In this document: in pieces, positions 24,780 to 52,760 of the stretch
Layout of the letters: each line of letters opens with the position of its first letter
Numbering within the stretch: the first letter of the stretch is position 1
NCBI RefSeq assembly: GCF_901709675.1
Contig: NC_051097.1
Span: 7,666,039 to 7,730,038 of the forward strand
Length of the DNA stretch: 64,000 bases
Origin: Syngnathus acus
Lineage: Eukaryota > Chordata > Actinopteri > Syngnathiformes > Syngnathidae
Reading direction: 5' to 3'
The notes under the pieces: model-generated
The model's database searches: none
Told to the model about the DNA's origin: nothing
What the model saw: only the letters and a program-made list of their open reading frames with translations
Position numbers and translations under genes: made by a program

Positions 24780-25001
24780 TTATCCTCATGTTCCCTCAGC
24801 TTCCCCAAGCACCCAAATCCCATTAATGCGTGCGAAAAAGAGGCCCGCTGGAGTAGCTCGGACCCGCACGACAAATCTGCGTCGCACCGGCAGAGGACAC
24901 CCCGAGCCGGGGACGAGGACTCCTCCCGTCTCCTCGTCTCCTCCCTCCCGCCCACTGGCCCGGCCCGGAGAGTCCCGGCTGCGGCCTGGCACCGTGCCCT
25001 T
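24780..25001 (+). promoter_or_regulatory. abl1 exon 1b 5' UTR / upstream promoter region
   Basis: A GC-rich block (cccgcacgac, cccgagccgg, cggcccggag) immediately precedes the exon 1b ATG. There is no splice acceptor close to the ATG, so this is most simply 5'UTR with the distal abl1 promoter at or upstream of it. No TATA box was seen. Confidence 0.5.
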
Positions 25002-39514
<14,513 letters not shown>

Positions 39515-40850
39515 CGTACCACGGACACAATTTTTACGAACTGAAAGCTCTCTTGGGAGCAGGCGTCGGTGACGCGGTACTCCGTAACCCACCTGTGGTT
39601 TTTGTGGACGCAAGCGAAGGACGTTGGCTGATTTCTGGAGTTTGAGCCGATATTGGGTATTAACCGAGTTGTCCTCGTCATGCCTGAAATCTTCCTTCCG
39701 CTAATTCCAGGAAAAAAGTGCCTTTTTTTTTCCAAATAAGTTGCCCTCGACTGAGCGTTTGGCCTCCAGAATTCATTTGTGCCAGTCAATCACTTCTGTT
39801 CGGGTTCCCCCAACTAAAGGGGTTCGCACCATGGGCTTTTTGCTTCAAGTGCTCTTTAGCGCAGTTTTTTTTTTTTTTTACCAAGGCACATATTTTGCAA
39901 TATCTTGGGGCACAGCGCCAAACAAAATGCCACAAAAAGTGCCCTTTTTGTAGGATGCAAAAGTAGCTATGCAGTTGGAAGTGTTCTACAGTTTTGTTTA
40001 TTTTGCCTTCTTTATTCATTTGTCGTGCGCACGTGTGTGTGAGAGTGTGTAAGAAATGTTTGAGAGATTTGTGTGTGCGTATGTCAGTGTGCAAACAAGG
40101 ATTCAATTTTGTGAAATGTGTGCAAGAGTGTAAACAGTTTTTTGTGTATGAGAAATCGTTGGTTTATGTGAACTTTAGTGTCTTTGCTTTTTGTCAAGCG
40201 AACACTTCCAACTGTTTATGTACTTTTGCGTCTTACGGCATGACGTCATGTATTTTGACTCAATTCGGGTCACCTGGCAGAACTTAGGGCGCGTTTAAAA
40301 ACGTTTGTTAAACTCTGACTCGTGACAAAAAGTCAAAGTATTCCTCTTCAATAACGCCTTTTTCTTTGCCGCCGCGTTGCCCTACCATGACAGCCAAGTT
40401 AAGTTGTGTTTCACTGTTGATACTTTGTGCCTTCAAGACTTTGACGTTAAATGACCCATCCCCCCCAAAAGGCCAAGCCTCAGCGTCCACAGCGTATACT
40501 GAGGAACTTGACAGTTTATCCAAAGCCATCAGTAGCTTCAAGACATCAAAAGTCTTTCTCCCCTGGTGTCTCTATACAAAGTCTGTTTTGATGCAAGTGT
40601 GTATGTGTGTGTGTGTATCTGTTGTAAGCCTGCAAAAGTGTTTTTAAGAGTACGTGTGGGTGTGAAACGTGAGGAGTGCACCTTGTTGGACTTTGGTCCC
40701 GTGTTCTTTGCGCCGCTGTTCGTACCACTACTCCTTTGGATGGGTCCAAGTCCCGCCACCATCTTGTAAATATGTTGTCTTACTCCTTTCTTCTTTTTCT
40801 TAGCCTCACAGTGCAATTTTGGTTGTAATAAAATGACAAACGCTGACAAA
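39515..40850 (+). other. abl1 3' UTR and poly(A) signal
   Basis: Non-coding sequence after the abl1 stop with T- and GT-rich stretches. AATAAA at 40827-40832, following a T-rich segment, is the best cleavage signal and implies a 3'UTR of about 1.3 kb. The convergent rab14 transcript probably ends near 41379, which leaves roughly 0.5 kb between the two 3' ends. Confidence 0.55.
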
Positions 40851-41378
40851 TGAAACGTGTTGCTGGAAACAAAAACAAAACTGTATTGCATCTGTGTGTG
40901 TACGTGCACACCCTCTACATCGCGAGGTTTACATTCGGGACCAGCTCCGCAGCCATGATATAGTAATACCATATTCAAATATTTCTTAATAATAATAAAA
41001 TAATTAATAACTGAATACTGAAATGAACCAACAGCCGTCACTTCCTGGAAGCCTAAAAAGCATTCCTATTATTCTTTTTTTCAAACTTAGTATGAAACAA
41101 AACAGTGTGCTGCCGTCTAGTGGTCGGCTTTGGAATTACAGCCTAAATAAACGGAAACACAAAATAGATTAAACTTTTACACCCCCCCCAAAAAAAAGTG
41201 AGACATAGCAACTTGTTAGACGCATTCAGGCAGATTGCTCTATTGTATGTTAAATATTGTGTGCGCGTGTGCATATTTGTGTATATAGTTGTGTGTAAGT
41301 GCGAATGTATTTCAGTGTTGAGTACGTTGTGACAAGCAACTGAAAACACCAGACGAGACAAGCACAGGTTATGTATAA

Positions 41379-42759
41379 TTTATTTTTTTCTCTCTGTCTA
41401 GAAGTCTTTTTATCATTAAAATCAAATGTCAACATTTTTTCAAATCATATACACGCAAAAAGAACGCTTTTAAATGTTAGCACGGCTCCTTTTAAAAATT
41501 TATACATATGTACGTTGTTTATGTTTTTACTTTAGTCATGGGACAGACAAAAGCAGAAAGTGGTCACTCAGACAGCAAAAGGGGAAATGAAGAGCCATCG
41601 CCCTTAAAATGAGAAAAGACAGCAAAACAGGACTCAAAATAAATAAAAAAAATTGCACATGATAAATCTGGCAAAGTTCAGTAGTGTGCAGATGGAAGGT
41701 GGGATTAAGTGGATGTTTCTGCTTTACATACATTTATTATTAATAGAAACTATGTTACAGAACTCCCCTCTTCCCGGGCGTTGACGTACAGGCAGCCTGC
41801 TACAAACACATCAAACTGTACAATGTCCCAATCCCACCTAGTCAGGGCCATCACCACACAGTTAAGCGATAGATTTATATACACAGCCGTCCAATCAGGA
41901 GTCACTATAGTACACAAACAAAATTAAAAAAAGGGGGGGGGGGCTGATTATGGGGGAGTAGGCGGGGCATGCTGCTGCGTGTATTATACAAGTGGGCCAT
42001 TTAGAGGACCAGACAAGGCCATTCTGCTTTTGACACTAAAAGCCAAATTTGGGAAAGATTAAGACTAGTAAGGCAACAAAACAAAATGTGATATGAGGAT
42101 GAAACCATTCGACTTTTAAGGTTTATTTTAATTGACATTTATCTACATGGGCATGGATCTGCCTCATTGTTCTGAGTTTCAATCTGTGCTCCGGCCTTCA
42201 TGTGCGGAGCGTGCGTGATCTTTCCCGTGCTTGTGTAGGCTTTCTTCAGGTAGTCCGGCTTCCCCTTTCATTCCCAAAACGCTTTAGCTTCATTGAAGAC
42301 TATGTGAATTGACGTCTATGTGCCGTGATTGACCGGCGACCAGTCCGGGCGGGGTGTACGCCGGGATAGGCTCAGCTCACTTGTGACTCAAATGAGGACA
42401 AGTGCTATCTCAAAAATGGAAAAGCGATATTCCATCCGTTTTTTTGATGAGATGCCTAAAATGGCATCCGTGCCTTCATTGTCCCGAACCGCCAAATCTT
42501 GCCCAGCTGAACAGGGAGGGGGGGGGGGGGGAGTTTAAGGTGTAATTCATAGAGAAGTTGTCATTTGGAGCAATTAAAGCAAACATTAACAAAAAAAAAA
42601 GTAATGACAGTAATGAAACGAATGTGGCGAGATGATAGAAGCCAAAAAAAAAAAACATCTTGGGGGTGAGACAGGAGGAGGAGGAAGGGAGTCGCTGTGT
42701 CCCTTCACTCGGGCATGGTGGGCTTTGCTGGGGGAGGAGGGGTGGGGGTTGCTTGGTCA
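41379..42759 (-). other. rab14 3' UTR with candidate poly(A) signals
   Basis: On the minus strand, AATAAA (seen as TTTATT) occurs at 41733-41738 and 41379-41384. The region is non-coding and includes a G run (42517-42531), a diverged SINE tail (42320-42430) and A runs. RAB14 mRNAs in vertebrates have long 3'UTRs, so the distal site is plausible. Ends are inferred. Confidence 0.45.
42320..42430 (+). mobile_element. 3'-half fragment of the fish SINE/LINE-tail repeat
   Basis: The segment gattgaccggcgaccagtcc, then tgtacgccgggataggctca and caaatgaggacaagtgctat, is a diverged copy of the tail half of the element at 62186-62541, in the opposite orientation (+), ending near an aaatggaaa tail. It lies in the presumed rab14 3'UTR. 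Confidence 0.6.
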
Positions 42760-44319
<1,560 letters not shown>

Positions 44320-44886
44320 TTTGGCTCTGGAAAAAAAAAAGGGAACACAGAGGGAGTTGGAAAATGTTTGGCCAAATCACTTATGACAAAGTCATCACGC
44401 ATTGTGTTCAGCTTTGATAGGCTCCGCTAATTTCATTTCAAGGAGGACAAAACCCCAGAACAATTCCTCAGCCATCACATGACCCTCATGTGACATCTCG
44501 AGCCTTTGTGTGAGTGCGGTTGCCGCTCCAGCTATTAGACGGGAAAGAAAACAAAATGAAATTTGCTTGCGAAACCCACTGGTGTCGTTTGAGAGAAAAA
44601 GGGCGCGTTAGCATGTGACCAAATGACCCGGCTCAGCACTTCTTCTTTGACACCAGAGACACACCATCAGTGCCTTTCCTCATCTCAACAGCTACCTCTC
44701 ATTGTGGCAAGAGGAAGACGAGCACGACTGACGGAAATTGCGACCCGCATACATCCCGAAAGTCCGTAGTGACTCATTTGGAGTCAGCAGAATTCCACGG
44801 CGCACGGAGTCATGGGTTTGCAATGATCTCAGTAGATGCAGTTAGGAACTATAATGTGACTGCAAAAGTGTTGACACCCTCTTATT

Positions 44887-44908
44887 GGGGGGGGGGGGGG
44901 GGGGGGGG
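44887..44908. repeat. 22-bp G homopolymer
   Basis: Uninterrupted G run in the long first intron upstream of the rab14 start codon; one of several long C/G homopolymers in this window. Confidence 0.95.
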
Positions 44909-45871
44909 ATGCGGCTGTGTTCAAAATGAACCAATCACATTCAAACTCATGAATAGACACCTGTCACCACTTAGAGCTTCAGATTTTAACTTAAATGGGA
45001 GTAAGTACAAACAAAAACAATGAAACAAACCTCTGAGATCCTCCGTGTTCCAACGTACGTACAAAAACGTCACCGCTAGTCAACGGAATTGCGTCGTAAA
45101 ACGAGGACCGCCTTTTACATACGCATTTAGGAATCGTGACAAATACACAGCGTCTGTGTGTGCAGGATTAAATCCGATGGGAGTTTCCTTATGTTTACGT
45201 AAACATTACACACTTTGTACTTAGGACCGCAATTACCTTTAAGTATTTCTAACCAACCGGAATCGATTGTTCAGTCGAAGCCGAGACGTCCAGTAATTCC
45301 GCGGACTTGTTTTAGTGCCTTTTCCTCCATCCACGGCCCCACAAATCATGTTTCGTCTAGCAGTCTTGACAGCCAAGTTGGCGTTAGCACGATAGCTTCT
45401 ATGTGACATCACCAAGGCGGAATTGTGACAAAGCATCGGCGACGTTGCAGCTCGTTTGCCGATGCGAGTGTAAAACCGACAGGAAGATAATTTCATGACA
45501 TTGACGAAATGTCTTTGGCAGATTTATGGTTTTAAATCCCCCCCCACACCTGACTGCACGTCTTTAGCATGCTAGGTTGCTAACTTTAGCACGTAAGGGT
45601 TGGATTATAGGATGAGGTAAAAGTAGTGACAGTGACAACATGCACACTGGGGCTGGTAATAGCGAAGTAATCAAACTAATAGATAATCAATCGTCTTATT
45701 AGAGCGTTAGTATGAAGTCATCAAGCTTGCACCAGCTCCCCCTTGTGCTAGCTTTGTTAGCATCTCCATTCCGGCCCGCAATCGTCACAATGTTTTCTTT
45801 GCGCCCACCGGGTGTTCTCCGCCTTTGTCCGGGACATACGTAAAACGACATCCCCCTTGGTTTGTACTCAC

Positions 45872-46030
45872 CAGAGTTGACTCCTCGAGACGGGAAAATG
45901 GAGCGATTCGGAGGGGTTGTTTTGGGAGTTATCTTGACTCAAGTATGATCTGCCTATCCAAGATGGCGGCTCGCGTCGGCACAGGGTTTCCTCCGCGGTG
46001 TACAATGGACTGGAGGGACAAAGAGCATCA
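45872..46030 (-). promoter_or_regulatory. rab14 non-coding first exon and promoter (inferred)
   Basis: On the minus strand a consensus donor CTCTG|gtgagtac ends an exon whose 3' edge is at 45872. Upstream of it in transcription sense lies a CpG-rich segment with a YY1-like site (AAGATGGCGGC on the + strand at 45960-45970). This fits a 5'UTR exon joined to the rab14 coding exon that needs an upstream donor. The transcription start is not visible directly. Confidence 0.5.
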
Positions 46031-46256
46031 CTGGACCGGGTGACACTTTATGCTACGTCAACATCAGACCTCACCTGGACAGGTACTCTATATGTCTATC
46101 CCTCTATCTATCCCTTTATCTATTGATCGGTCTGCAGATCGGGCCGATCGGTCTACCGATTTACCTCTCGATCTTCTGTTGATTTAACTAACTAGTTTGT
46201 GCAAGGTGTGTATTCATGCAGAGGCCACAGAAACTTCAGCAATTATTTAAATGCAC

Positions 46257-46466
46257 CAGGTATGGCAAAGTCCGCTCCCCAAAGGCCACTATCCTTCATG
46301 TTTGAGATGTTTCCATCCTCAAACACACCCGATTTAAATAATCAGCCCATCTGACAGTTCAGAAGAAATCTGACAATGATCCAAGATTATTTGAATCAGG
46401 TGTTTTGGAGGATGGAAACATCTAAAACCTGCAGGACAGCGGCCCTCAAAGGTTCGCACATCCCTG
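46257..46466. mobile_element. ~210-bp hAT-like MITE with long inverted repeats
   Basis: The two halves are imperfect reverse complements over most of their length: gatgtttccatcctcaaaca (left) against ggaggatggaaacatc (right), with outer parts aaggccact and agcggccct. The ends are CAGG.ATG (46257) and catccctg (46466), like the CAGGGGTGTC-type termini of fish hAT elements. An 8-bp target duplication is not evident, so the copy is old. It lies between rab14 and the Ly6 gene. Confidence 0.6.
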
Positions 46467-46617
46467 AAAGTATGCTGTCTGGACTGATTAAATAGGATGT
46501 ATTTATTAGGTCTAATCATTTGAGAAAATCTGCTGTCTGTCTTTCTGATGATCATCCATCCATCCATGCAATATAAGATACACTTGAATCATTTTTTTTG
46601 TGAAAAATATGAATCAT

Positions 46618-46623
46618 TTTATT
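46618..46623 (-). promoter_or_regulatory. Poly(A) signal of the Ly6-type gene
   Basis: TTTATT on the + strand (AATAAA on -) lies about 410 bp beyond the stop codon of the minus-strand Ly6-like gene. No better candidate was noticed closer to the stop. Confidence 0.4.
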
Positions 46624-47033
46624 CATACAATAATGGACCACTTGACATGCATTGACTCTTACAATCATGTAAACCGCATGCAGTAAGTATGCTCTCACAA
46701 CCTTAGCCGAAAGAACAAAAAAACAAAACTAAAAAAATATATATTTATATTATAATTGACAAAACGTTTTCTTGAAAGAAAAACACATGATACATTTTAT
46801 CTTAATAAAGATATGAAGTTTCTTAGCAATGAAACTGAACACACATGATGTCATAGGATGAGTGTTAGCCTTTATAAAGTGAGTGTGCTTCCATTGTATT
46901 AATGAAAGCTTGAGAAACTTTCATGGCAAAATGTTTTGATGTGAATGTTGAGAGAAGCTGTCATGAAACTGGAAATCCTACCAAAAAAACAAAACAAGCT
47001 GGAACTTTCCATCACAGCAAATCAACTTGAACT

Positions 47034-50000
47034 TCATTGCAACCTCAAAATCATCAGCAGCAGCAGGCCTGCTAGTACGCATGCGTAGTGTAATCGGTTG
47101 CCCGAGGGGGCGCTGTTGCACAGGTCCGAGTCGCAGCAGTGGATGCGCACGCCTGGCAGCTCCTGTTGTTGGCAATGTCTGGACGTGGCACAGCCGCTGG
47201 TCAGGACGATGCCCAGTGCCGCTGCATGGATGGAGAAGACAAGTCAGTCTCCGAGGAAAATAGCAGTACTTAGCAGCAAATAGTGCAAGTCTGTAATTAG
47301 ACTGGAAAACCACATTTTACACTTAGTATACAGCTAATAATGTGCTATTGATCTGTGGTCAGATTATCTAATTATACATTATGTAATGCATTATGATCGT
47401 AGACAGATTATACACTGTGTATTTGGGGTAAGTCATTTATTAAGTCAAAATCTGTCATAATTAGGATTTGGAAAATTCCCAAATCTAACCTGACGTCCAT
47501 TGGACACAAGGGGCTCAACACAAGGGACTTGAAATCTTTATAATTGAGAGTCCAGTCCCATTGTAAGCGTCACATAGCCAAAATGTCAAAATGCATTTTT
47601 TCCCCCCCTTTTTCCTTTATTTGCTTTCTGACCTCTTCTCAAGAGGTTATGGTTTCATCACCTCAGGTTTGTTTGTTTTTGTGTGTGCAGCTTCCTATCA
47701 GCAGTTTCTTTAAATATATATGGAGAAACTGGATTTATCCAAAAGTTATCATCATCATTAAATATAAATAGCAAAGTATACAGGTATTAAAGTTGCATAA
47801 ATTAGGAGTTTTAACTGGAGGTGTTTTTTTTTCTTCAATAGTAGCCTTTCAAATAAATACATGATGGATTGTTTTTTGAAACAATGCACTTGATTTCAGT
47901 GTGTACATGTGGCGAAGACTCTCCGTAGAGTCCACTAGCAACCCAGGCTAAACTTAGCTCTTATTTCCATGACATGAATTTCAATTATGATTTCTTTAGA
48001 GCATTTCAAATAGAGCACAAAAATCAGGCCAATTTGTGAATAGGGACAACGTGGAGGATTGCTTGCCTTGGCGGAGGTCAGATTGATTGACTGTTTTGAC
48101 AGAGAGTTTGTCAAGCCTTGTGATGTTGTCAGTCTTGGTCTTAGCTTGCACTCTCTTAGAGGAGACGCAAAAAAGGTGCCTCATCAGCCCTTTGGGCTTC
48201 CGGATGTCAAGCGAGGGAACATCTGGATGTGCGTGCACGCGCAGCTGACCATCACGGTCGCCCTGTTGAGGACGTCCAGCGCATCCTCCATTTGACTTCA
48301 CGTGGCACCACGAACAGCCGGCTTCTCACGGACTCAGCAAGGCGACTAAAACGGCGGCGGCGGCGGTGTTACGTAAGCAGCTAAGTGAATATTCACAACG
48401 GCGGCCCTGAGAACATTTGCATTGAAGTACGATTAGAAATGATTAAGCCAATGTCCTCTGGCACGCCACAGCGCATTCATCAGCATTTAATCATCTGCTG
48501 GCCTATACATATTCCCTAAATAAATATCTAACTTTGCCACACTATCTTGGTTGCAGAAAAAGACTCTTTTTTTTTATTATTTATATTTTTATTTTTAATA
48601 TGGTAGTTTTAATGTTAAATGCAATTATCTTTGTCTTGTTATTAAATCAACTGGCCAAAAAATTTGCCAAGCCCATTGGCGGAGCTAAATAAGGGGGTCA
48701 ATGGGGCACTGCCCCCACTGAAATCTGACTTTTGGGTGTTTTCGAAATTTTTCAGGGATCTTTTTTTCTCTGTGAAGAGCACACAATGACTCTAGAAGCA
48801 TTTCTGAACAATTTCTGGGGTTTGTAAAAAAAAGTCAAATAAAATTCACCATACCGCCCGATGTGTTGGATTCAATTAATCTTTAAAAAAAATGCCACTG
48901 GTTCACTTTTCATCTGACTTCTAGCTTAATCCACATGGGAACACCAACCCTTTCATATTCATTACTACCACAGCTTCAGGGTTTGATATTTTCAAGATGT
49001 GTGGGCCAGTATAGGTTGCAGGTGCAAATAAAGAATTGCGAATGAAGGTCCTGAAGGGATCAGATGAAAGTAATAAAAAAAAAAGCCTGAAAGCTGCTCT
49101 GAAATTCTTTTTTCATTCTTTTCCGTGAAAGGTGTGATCTACTCACTGCTCTCCGTCTTGATGCAGAATCGGTGCTTGAAGCCCTTGTGCGAGTGGGTGC
49201 AGGTGAGCACCTCTGGGTTGGAGCAGCCCACGTCCACGTACCTCTGACCCTGGATGATGTTGCAGCCATAGCACTGCAGACCCGCCACTGCGGGGGGAAA
49301 CAAAAGACATCTTGACAAGGTAATGATCTTCTATTTTGCGCCTATGGAAAGAACGCTAAATACAATCATCATAAATAAACGTAATAGAAGTGCTGCTTTT
49401 ATTACTGCAGTCGAACGCTTAACGATACGGCCGGACCATAATAAGGAAGATTAACACATAATACCTTTGTGGCCAGTATATGTCATTGGTAGTGTTATGT
49501 CTATTCGCACGAGGTAATGAAATATATCTTACATGATGTCTCAATTTGTGTATATAGACAGTTTATGTGTATAGTAGGGCTATGGCTAACGATTTTACCT
49601 CATCGATTAATTATGTCGATTCTTGTGTCGAAACTGAAATGCCAAGCTTCGGGACAATTAGAAATTTAAAAAGATAACAAAACCATTCATTGTTGAAAAA
49701 ATAATGATATAGCTTATAAAAGTGCTATTATGGACTAAGTTCATAGCAATTTATCCAAAAAGCTAAGTATGATAAGCAATTAAAGATGCGGCCTAGTTTT
49801 TTGCTTAGTGCCTGACTTTAAATGTGATTTATTTTTCTTTAAAGGCTTTCGCCTTAGGAAGACAGTCGAAGAAAGCCACTTGAACCGATGACAGTATTGT
49901 GCTCAGCACTTGACGAGAAGTTAATCTAAAATGCCATCAGGATTCATCTTGAGGGGCTGCTTTTCTATTTCCCCCTCATCTTGAGCGACAAGCGTAAACA

Positions 50001-52183
50001 AGACACACTGGTGATCTTCTCCTCTCCAGCTTTTGGCCTCAGTGACTGACTCAGCCTCAGTAGCGCTTCACCATTTCAAAGCTTAGCAGCCTGCATACGT
50101 TTGGAGGCGACGGAAGAGAAAATGACTCCAGGGAGGGAGGGAGGGAGGGGTGGGGGTTCCTTTTCAAGTGATGATTCAAATGATTTGCTCAAACAGCCGC
50201 AAGTGGAGCGCATTGAGACCTCTAGCAATGACTTCTTTCAGGAATGAGCCAGGTTCTTTTTATGGTCTGCCCAGTACTTTCAAGAAAAAAGAGCGAACCC
50301 AATCCATCCTCGGGGGTTAAGCGGCGATTGTCTGTGAATTCAAAGCCATCGCACACACCTGCGACTGACCCGGCAAATCCCGCACACACAAGATGGAAGA
50401 TCAGCTTTGGAGCTGAAACCAATCCGCCCTCTTTATCTGCGGCGGTCCACGGAGGACACGAGCCTCTCACTTGCCCGGCCGCCGCTAAATAGCCAAACCC
50501 AAAGCCGGGATGGAGCTTTCAGGAGCAAACTAATCCCGTCGCAAATGCTCTTACAAAAATCACTTTTGGAAATCTGCTGGAATCGATGTAAAGCTTCGCC
50601 GGGGACCGGAAGTGTGTGCTGATGTGTCATTTCCACCCCGTATTGGTGATACAGGGGTCACCAACATGGGGCCCGTGGGCAACAGGTGACCCCCAAGGAC
50701 CACAAGAGTAGCCAGTCCTAATAAGTTGATCCAACAAGTCTTTTAACTCAATTTTCGGATCGAGACACTCCGTTCTGTGTCCATTTGCACATTTGTACCA
50801 CCTCGGGGACGTTCCAAGTATTCCATTAGAGTAGAGGGAAGAACTGCGGCGTTTGTTCTGCGGGATGTAAATGATGGCAATTTACAAGCGGCAAAAGAAG
50901 CTGATTTAACTGTTCGTTAGCATGCGATGCTGCACGCCGGCTGGCCTCATGAAACATTGAGGAGCTGCCCAGTTATGAGCATTTGTCAACATAATGAGGA
51001 CTTACTGGAGAGACATTCGACCCTCCCGCCTCGGCATCCCGTTGGTACAATCCAATTTATTATGACTGCTCACCGGGGTCTATCCAAGCAAACATTGATT
51101 CATTATAAAGATGTCTCAATCCAATGGTAGCAAAGTCGGATTCACTGTCTGCTACTTGTTTGACACACAAAAAGTAATGCTATTATATACCTAATGAGGG
51201 AAAAATATTTAAATTATATTTACACTGAAGAAAAAAAAATTCTTACTAGCGTTAGCTTCATGACAAGAAATATTTAAAAAAAAAACTCAGAACAGCTTGT
51301 AGGCCACTGACCTCAAACGCCCTAATACATTACAAATGTACAAATCTAATGTAATTCTTTATCATGAATTTGTGTGCACGGAACAGCAATCCACAATGTA
51401 TATTTTTAAATTTTGTTAACGCCCGATAGAAATCAACAAATGCTCTTCTAACGCATTTGAAATTGTGCTTTTGTATTAAGCTCCCCTGTTGATAGTTGTT
51501 GTTTTGAATCCCAACAAGAAAGAAAAAAACTAATCCTGTATCACTCTTTAAACAAACAAAAAAAACAATTTAATATTTTGGATTAGATTCTGTCATGTAA
51601 ATATAATTTAGTTTATGCATCTAAATCCTCTTGCAGTCAACGAGGGCAGCGCTCCGTAGTCATCGTAGGCTTCATTTTGTTTCCTCATCTCATTAGCGCC
51701 ATTAATGGTCTTTGCCTTATTGGTAAACGAGGCGTCCGAGGGCTTCATTAGGGAGTTGGAGATCAAAGGTGACCATGTACTCTGGAGACACTAAAGCGCT
51801 CTGTCGTCTCAGCCCCTTCATTTCCACGTCGCAACCCCCTCCCAAGGTTACAGCAAAGCTCTGCTCTCGTCAATTGTTACGACTCTGTTGGGAAATTTAA
51901 GTTGCCGACTGTGGATATTTGGCGTGGATTAGAAGCAATTACATGTGGAGCCAAGTCATAGTTATTGGAAATGTGGCTTGTGGTGGTCTTAACAATTATT
52001 CTGCAGTGGATCAGAAATATTCCACTTTTATCACAATTATGTCATTGCAAGTTGAATGTACAGCACTTTAATTGCATTTAAAAAAAAAAAAAAAGCAAGA
52101 AATTGGATCTCGGACTGACCTTGTGTCAAGCAGAACGCCAATATAAATCCAAGCCCGTACACCAAGCAGGTGTGTAAAGTCAT
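47034..52183 (-). CDS. Ly6/uPAR-domain GPI-anchored protein, family member not identified
   Basis: Three exons on the minus strand join cleanly to 130 codons: 52120-52183, 49147-49287, 47034-47221 (TGA 47034-47036). Exon 1 is almost entirely a signal peptide (MTLHTCLVYGLGFILAFC). The mature part starts LQCYGC and has ten cysteines spaced as in a three-finger Ly6/uPAR domain, ending in the hallmark HCCDSDLCNS. After a short spacer with Ser/Gly/Asn candidates for the anchor site comes a hydrophobic tail (YACVLAGLLLLMILRLQ), the pattern of a GPI-attachment signal. The signal exon / finger exon / finger-plus-tail exon layout is that of Ly6 genes. Members act at the cell surface, several as modulators of nicotinic receptors or complement. 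I cannot say which subfamily this is, so I give no symbol. Intron 2 is 1.9 kb and intron 1 is 2.8 kb. Confidence 0.85.
47222..49146 (-). other. Intron 2 of the Ly6-like gene
   Basis: Non-coding. It contains a repeat fragment around 48674-48740 (cattggcgg ... ggggcactgccccc). A 101-codon minus-strand frame at 47996-48301 lacks splice support and recognisable similarity, so it is not called. Confidence 0.5.
48674..48740. mobile_element. Transposon terminal fragment (ggggcactgccccc family)
   Basis: The string cattggcggagctaaataag followed by ggggcactgccccc shares its core with a segment in opposite orientation at 52647-52760 (ggggcagtgcccc). It resembles ends of fish DNA transposons beginning CAGTGGCGG. 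Class is uncertain. Confidence 0.35.
49575..49636. mobile_element. hAT-like terminal fragment
   Basis: It begins tagggctatggctaacgatt and contains catcgattaattatgtcgat, closely resembling the common fish hAT non-autonomous terminus (tagggctgcaactaacgatt). It lies in intron 1 of the Ly6-like gene; the second end was not found. Confidence 0.5.
50652..50715. mobile_element. hAT-like terminal fragment (CAGGGGTCACCAAC)
   Basis: It starts with CAGGGGTCACCAAC, a typical terminal inverted repeat of a widespread vertebrate hAT family, followed by ggggcccgtgggcaacaggt. Only one end is recognisable, in intron 1 of the Ly6-like gene. Confidence 0.45.
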
Positions 52184-52646
52184 GGATGCAGCACAGGATG
52201 GTCGTGGGGGTCGGGGTCCCGATACTGCTGCTGCTTCTGGAGCGGGGGAAATTCTCGCAGCGGTGCCACCTTTCGGGGTGGGGAGGGAAGCAGCCCGAGT
52301 GGCTCGCTCACGGCGCGTGAACCAACTGCCAGCCAGCCAGTCCGATGAGGGAGGGAGGCAGCCATGCGGGCAGTCAGTCAGCTCAGCAGCCACTCAGGCA
52401 AAAGAGATGAGGAGGAGGAGGAGGAGGAAAATATGCCAGTCAACCAAATAGAAGAAAGGGAAGTAAGAGTGTGTGACCCTTTGCCACTAAATAATATGAA
52501 ATAAAACCAAAATGAAAATTAAATTCTTGATTAAAGAACTACTGGAATGTCAGTCAGTGGCGATTCCATAAGACAAAGATAATGACATTCAAAGCCAAGT
52601 AATCGGTTAGCCATGTTTTAAAATGCCAAATATCGAAATCGGTTTC

Positions 52647-52760
52647 CAGGGGCGTAACCAGAAATTTTTCAATGGGGTGCCACAAGCACATCCTCATGCA
52701 TGCTCATAGCCCCGCCCCCTCCGTAACTGAGCAGTGCCATTTGGGGCAGTGCCCCACTAG
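52647..52760. mobile_element. Transposon fragment (caggggcgtaacc ... ggggcagtgcccc)
   Basis: It begins caggggcgtaaccagaaatt and includes ggggcagtgcccc, matching in reverse orientation the fragment at 48674-48740. It is probably a degraded DNA transposon terminus just upstream of the Ly6-like gene. Confidence 0.35.

Noticed and set aside
47996-48301. Possible conserved exon in the Ly6-like gene's intron 2
   Set aside because: A short stretch looked faintly protein-like on the minus strand, but it has no splice signals in phase and no convincing similarity.
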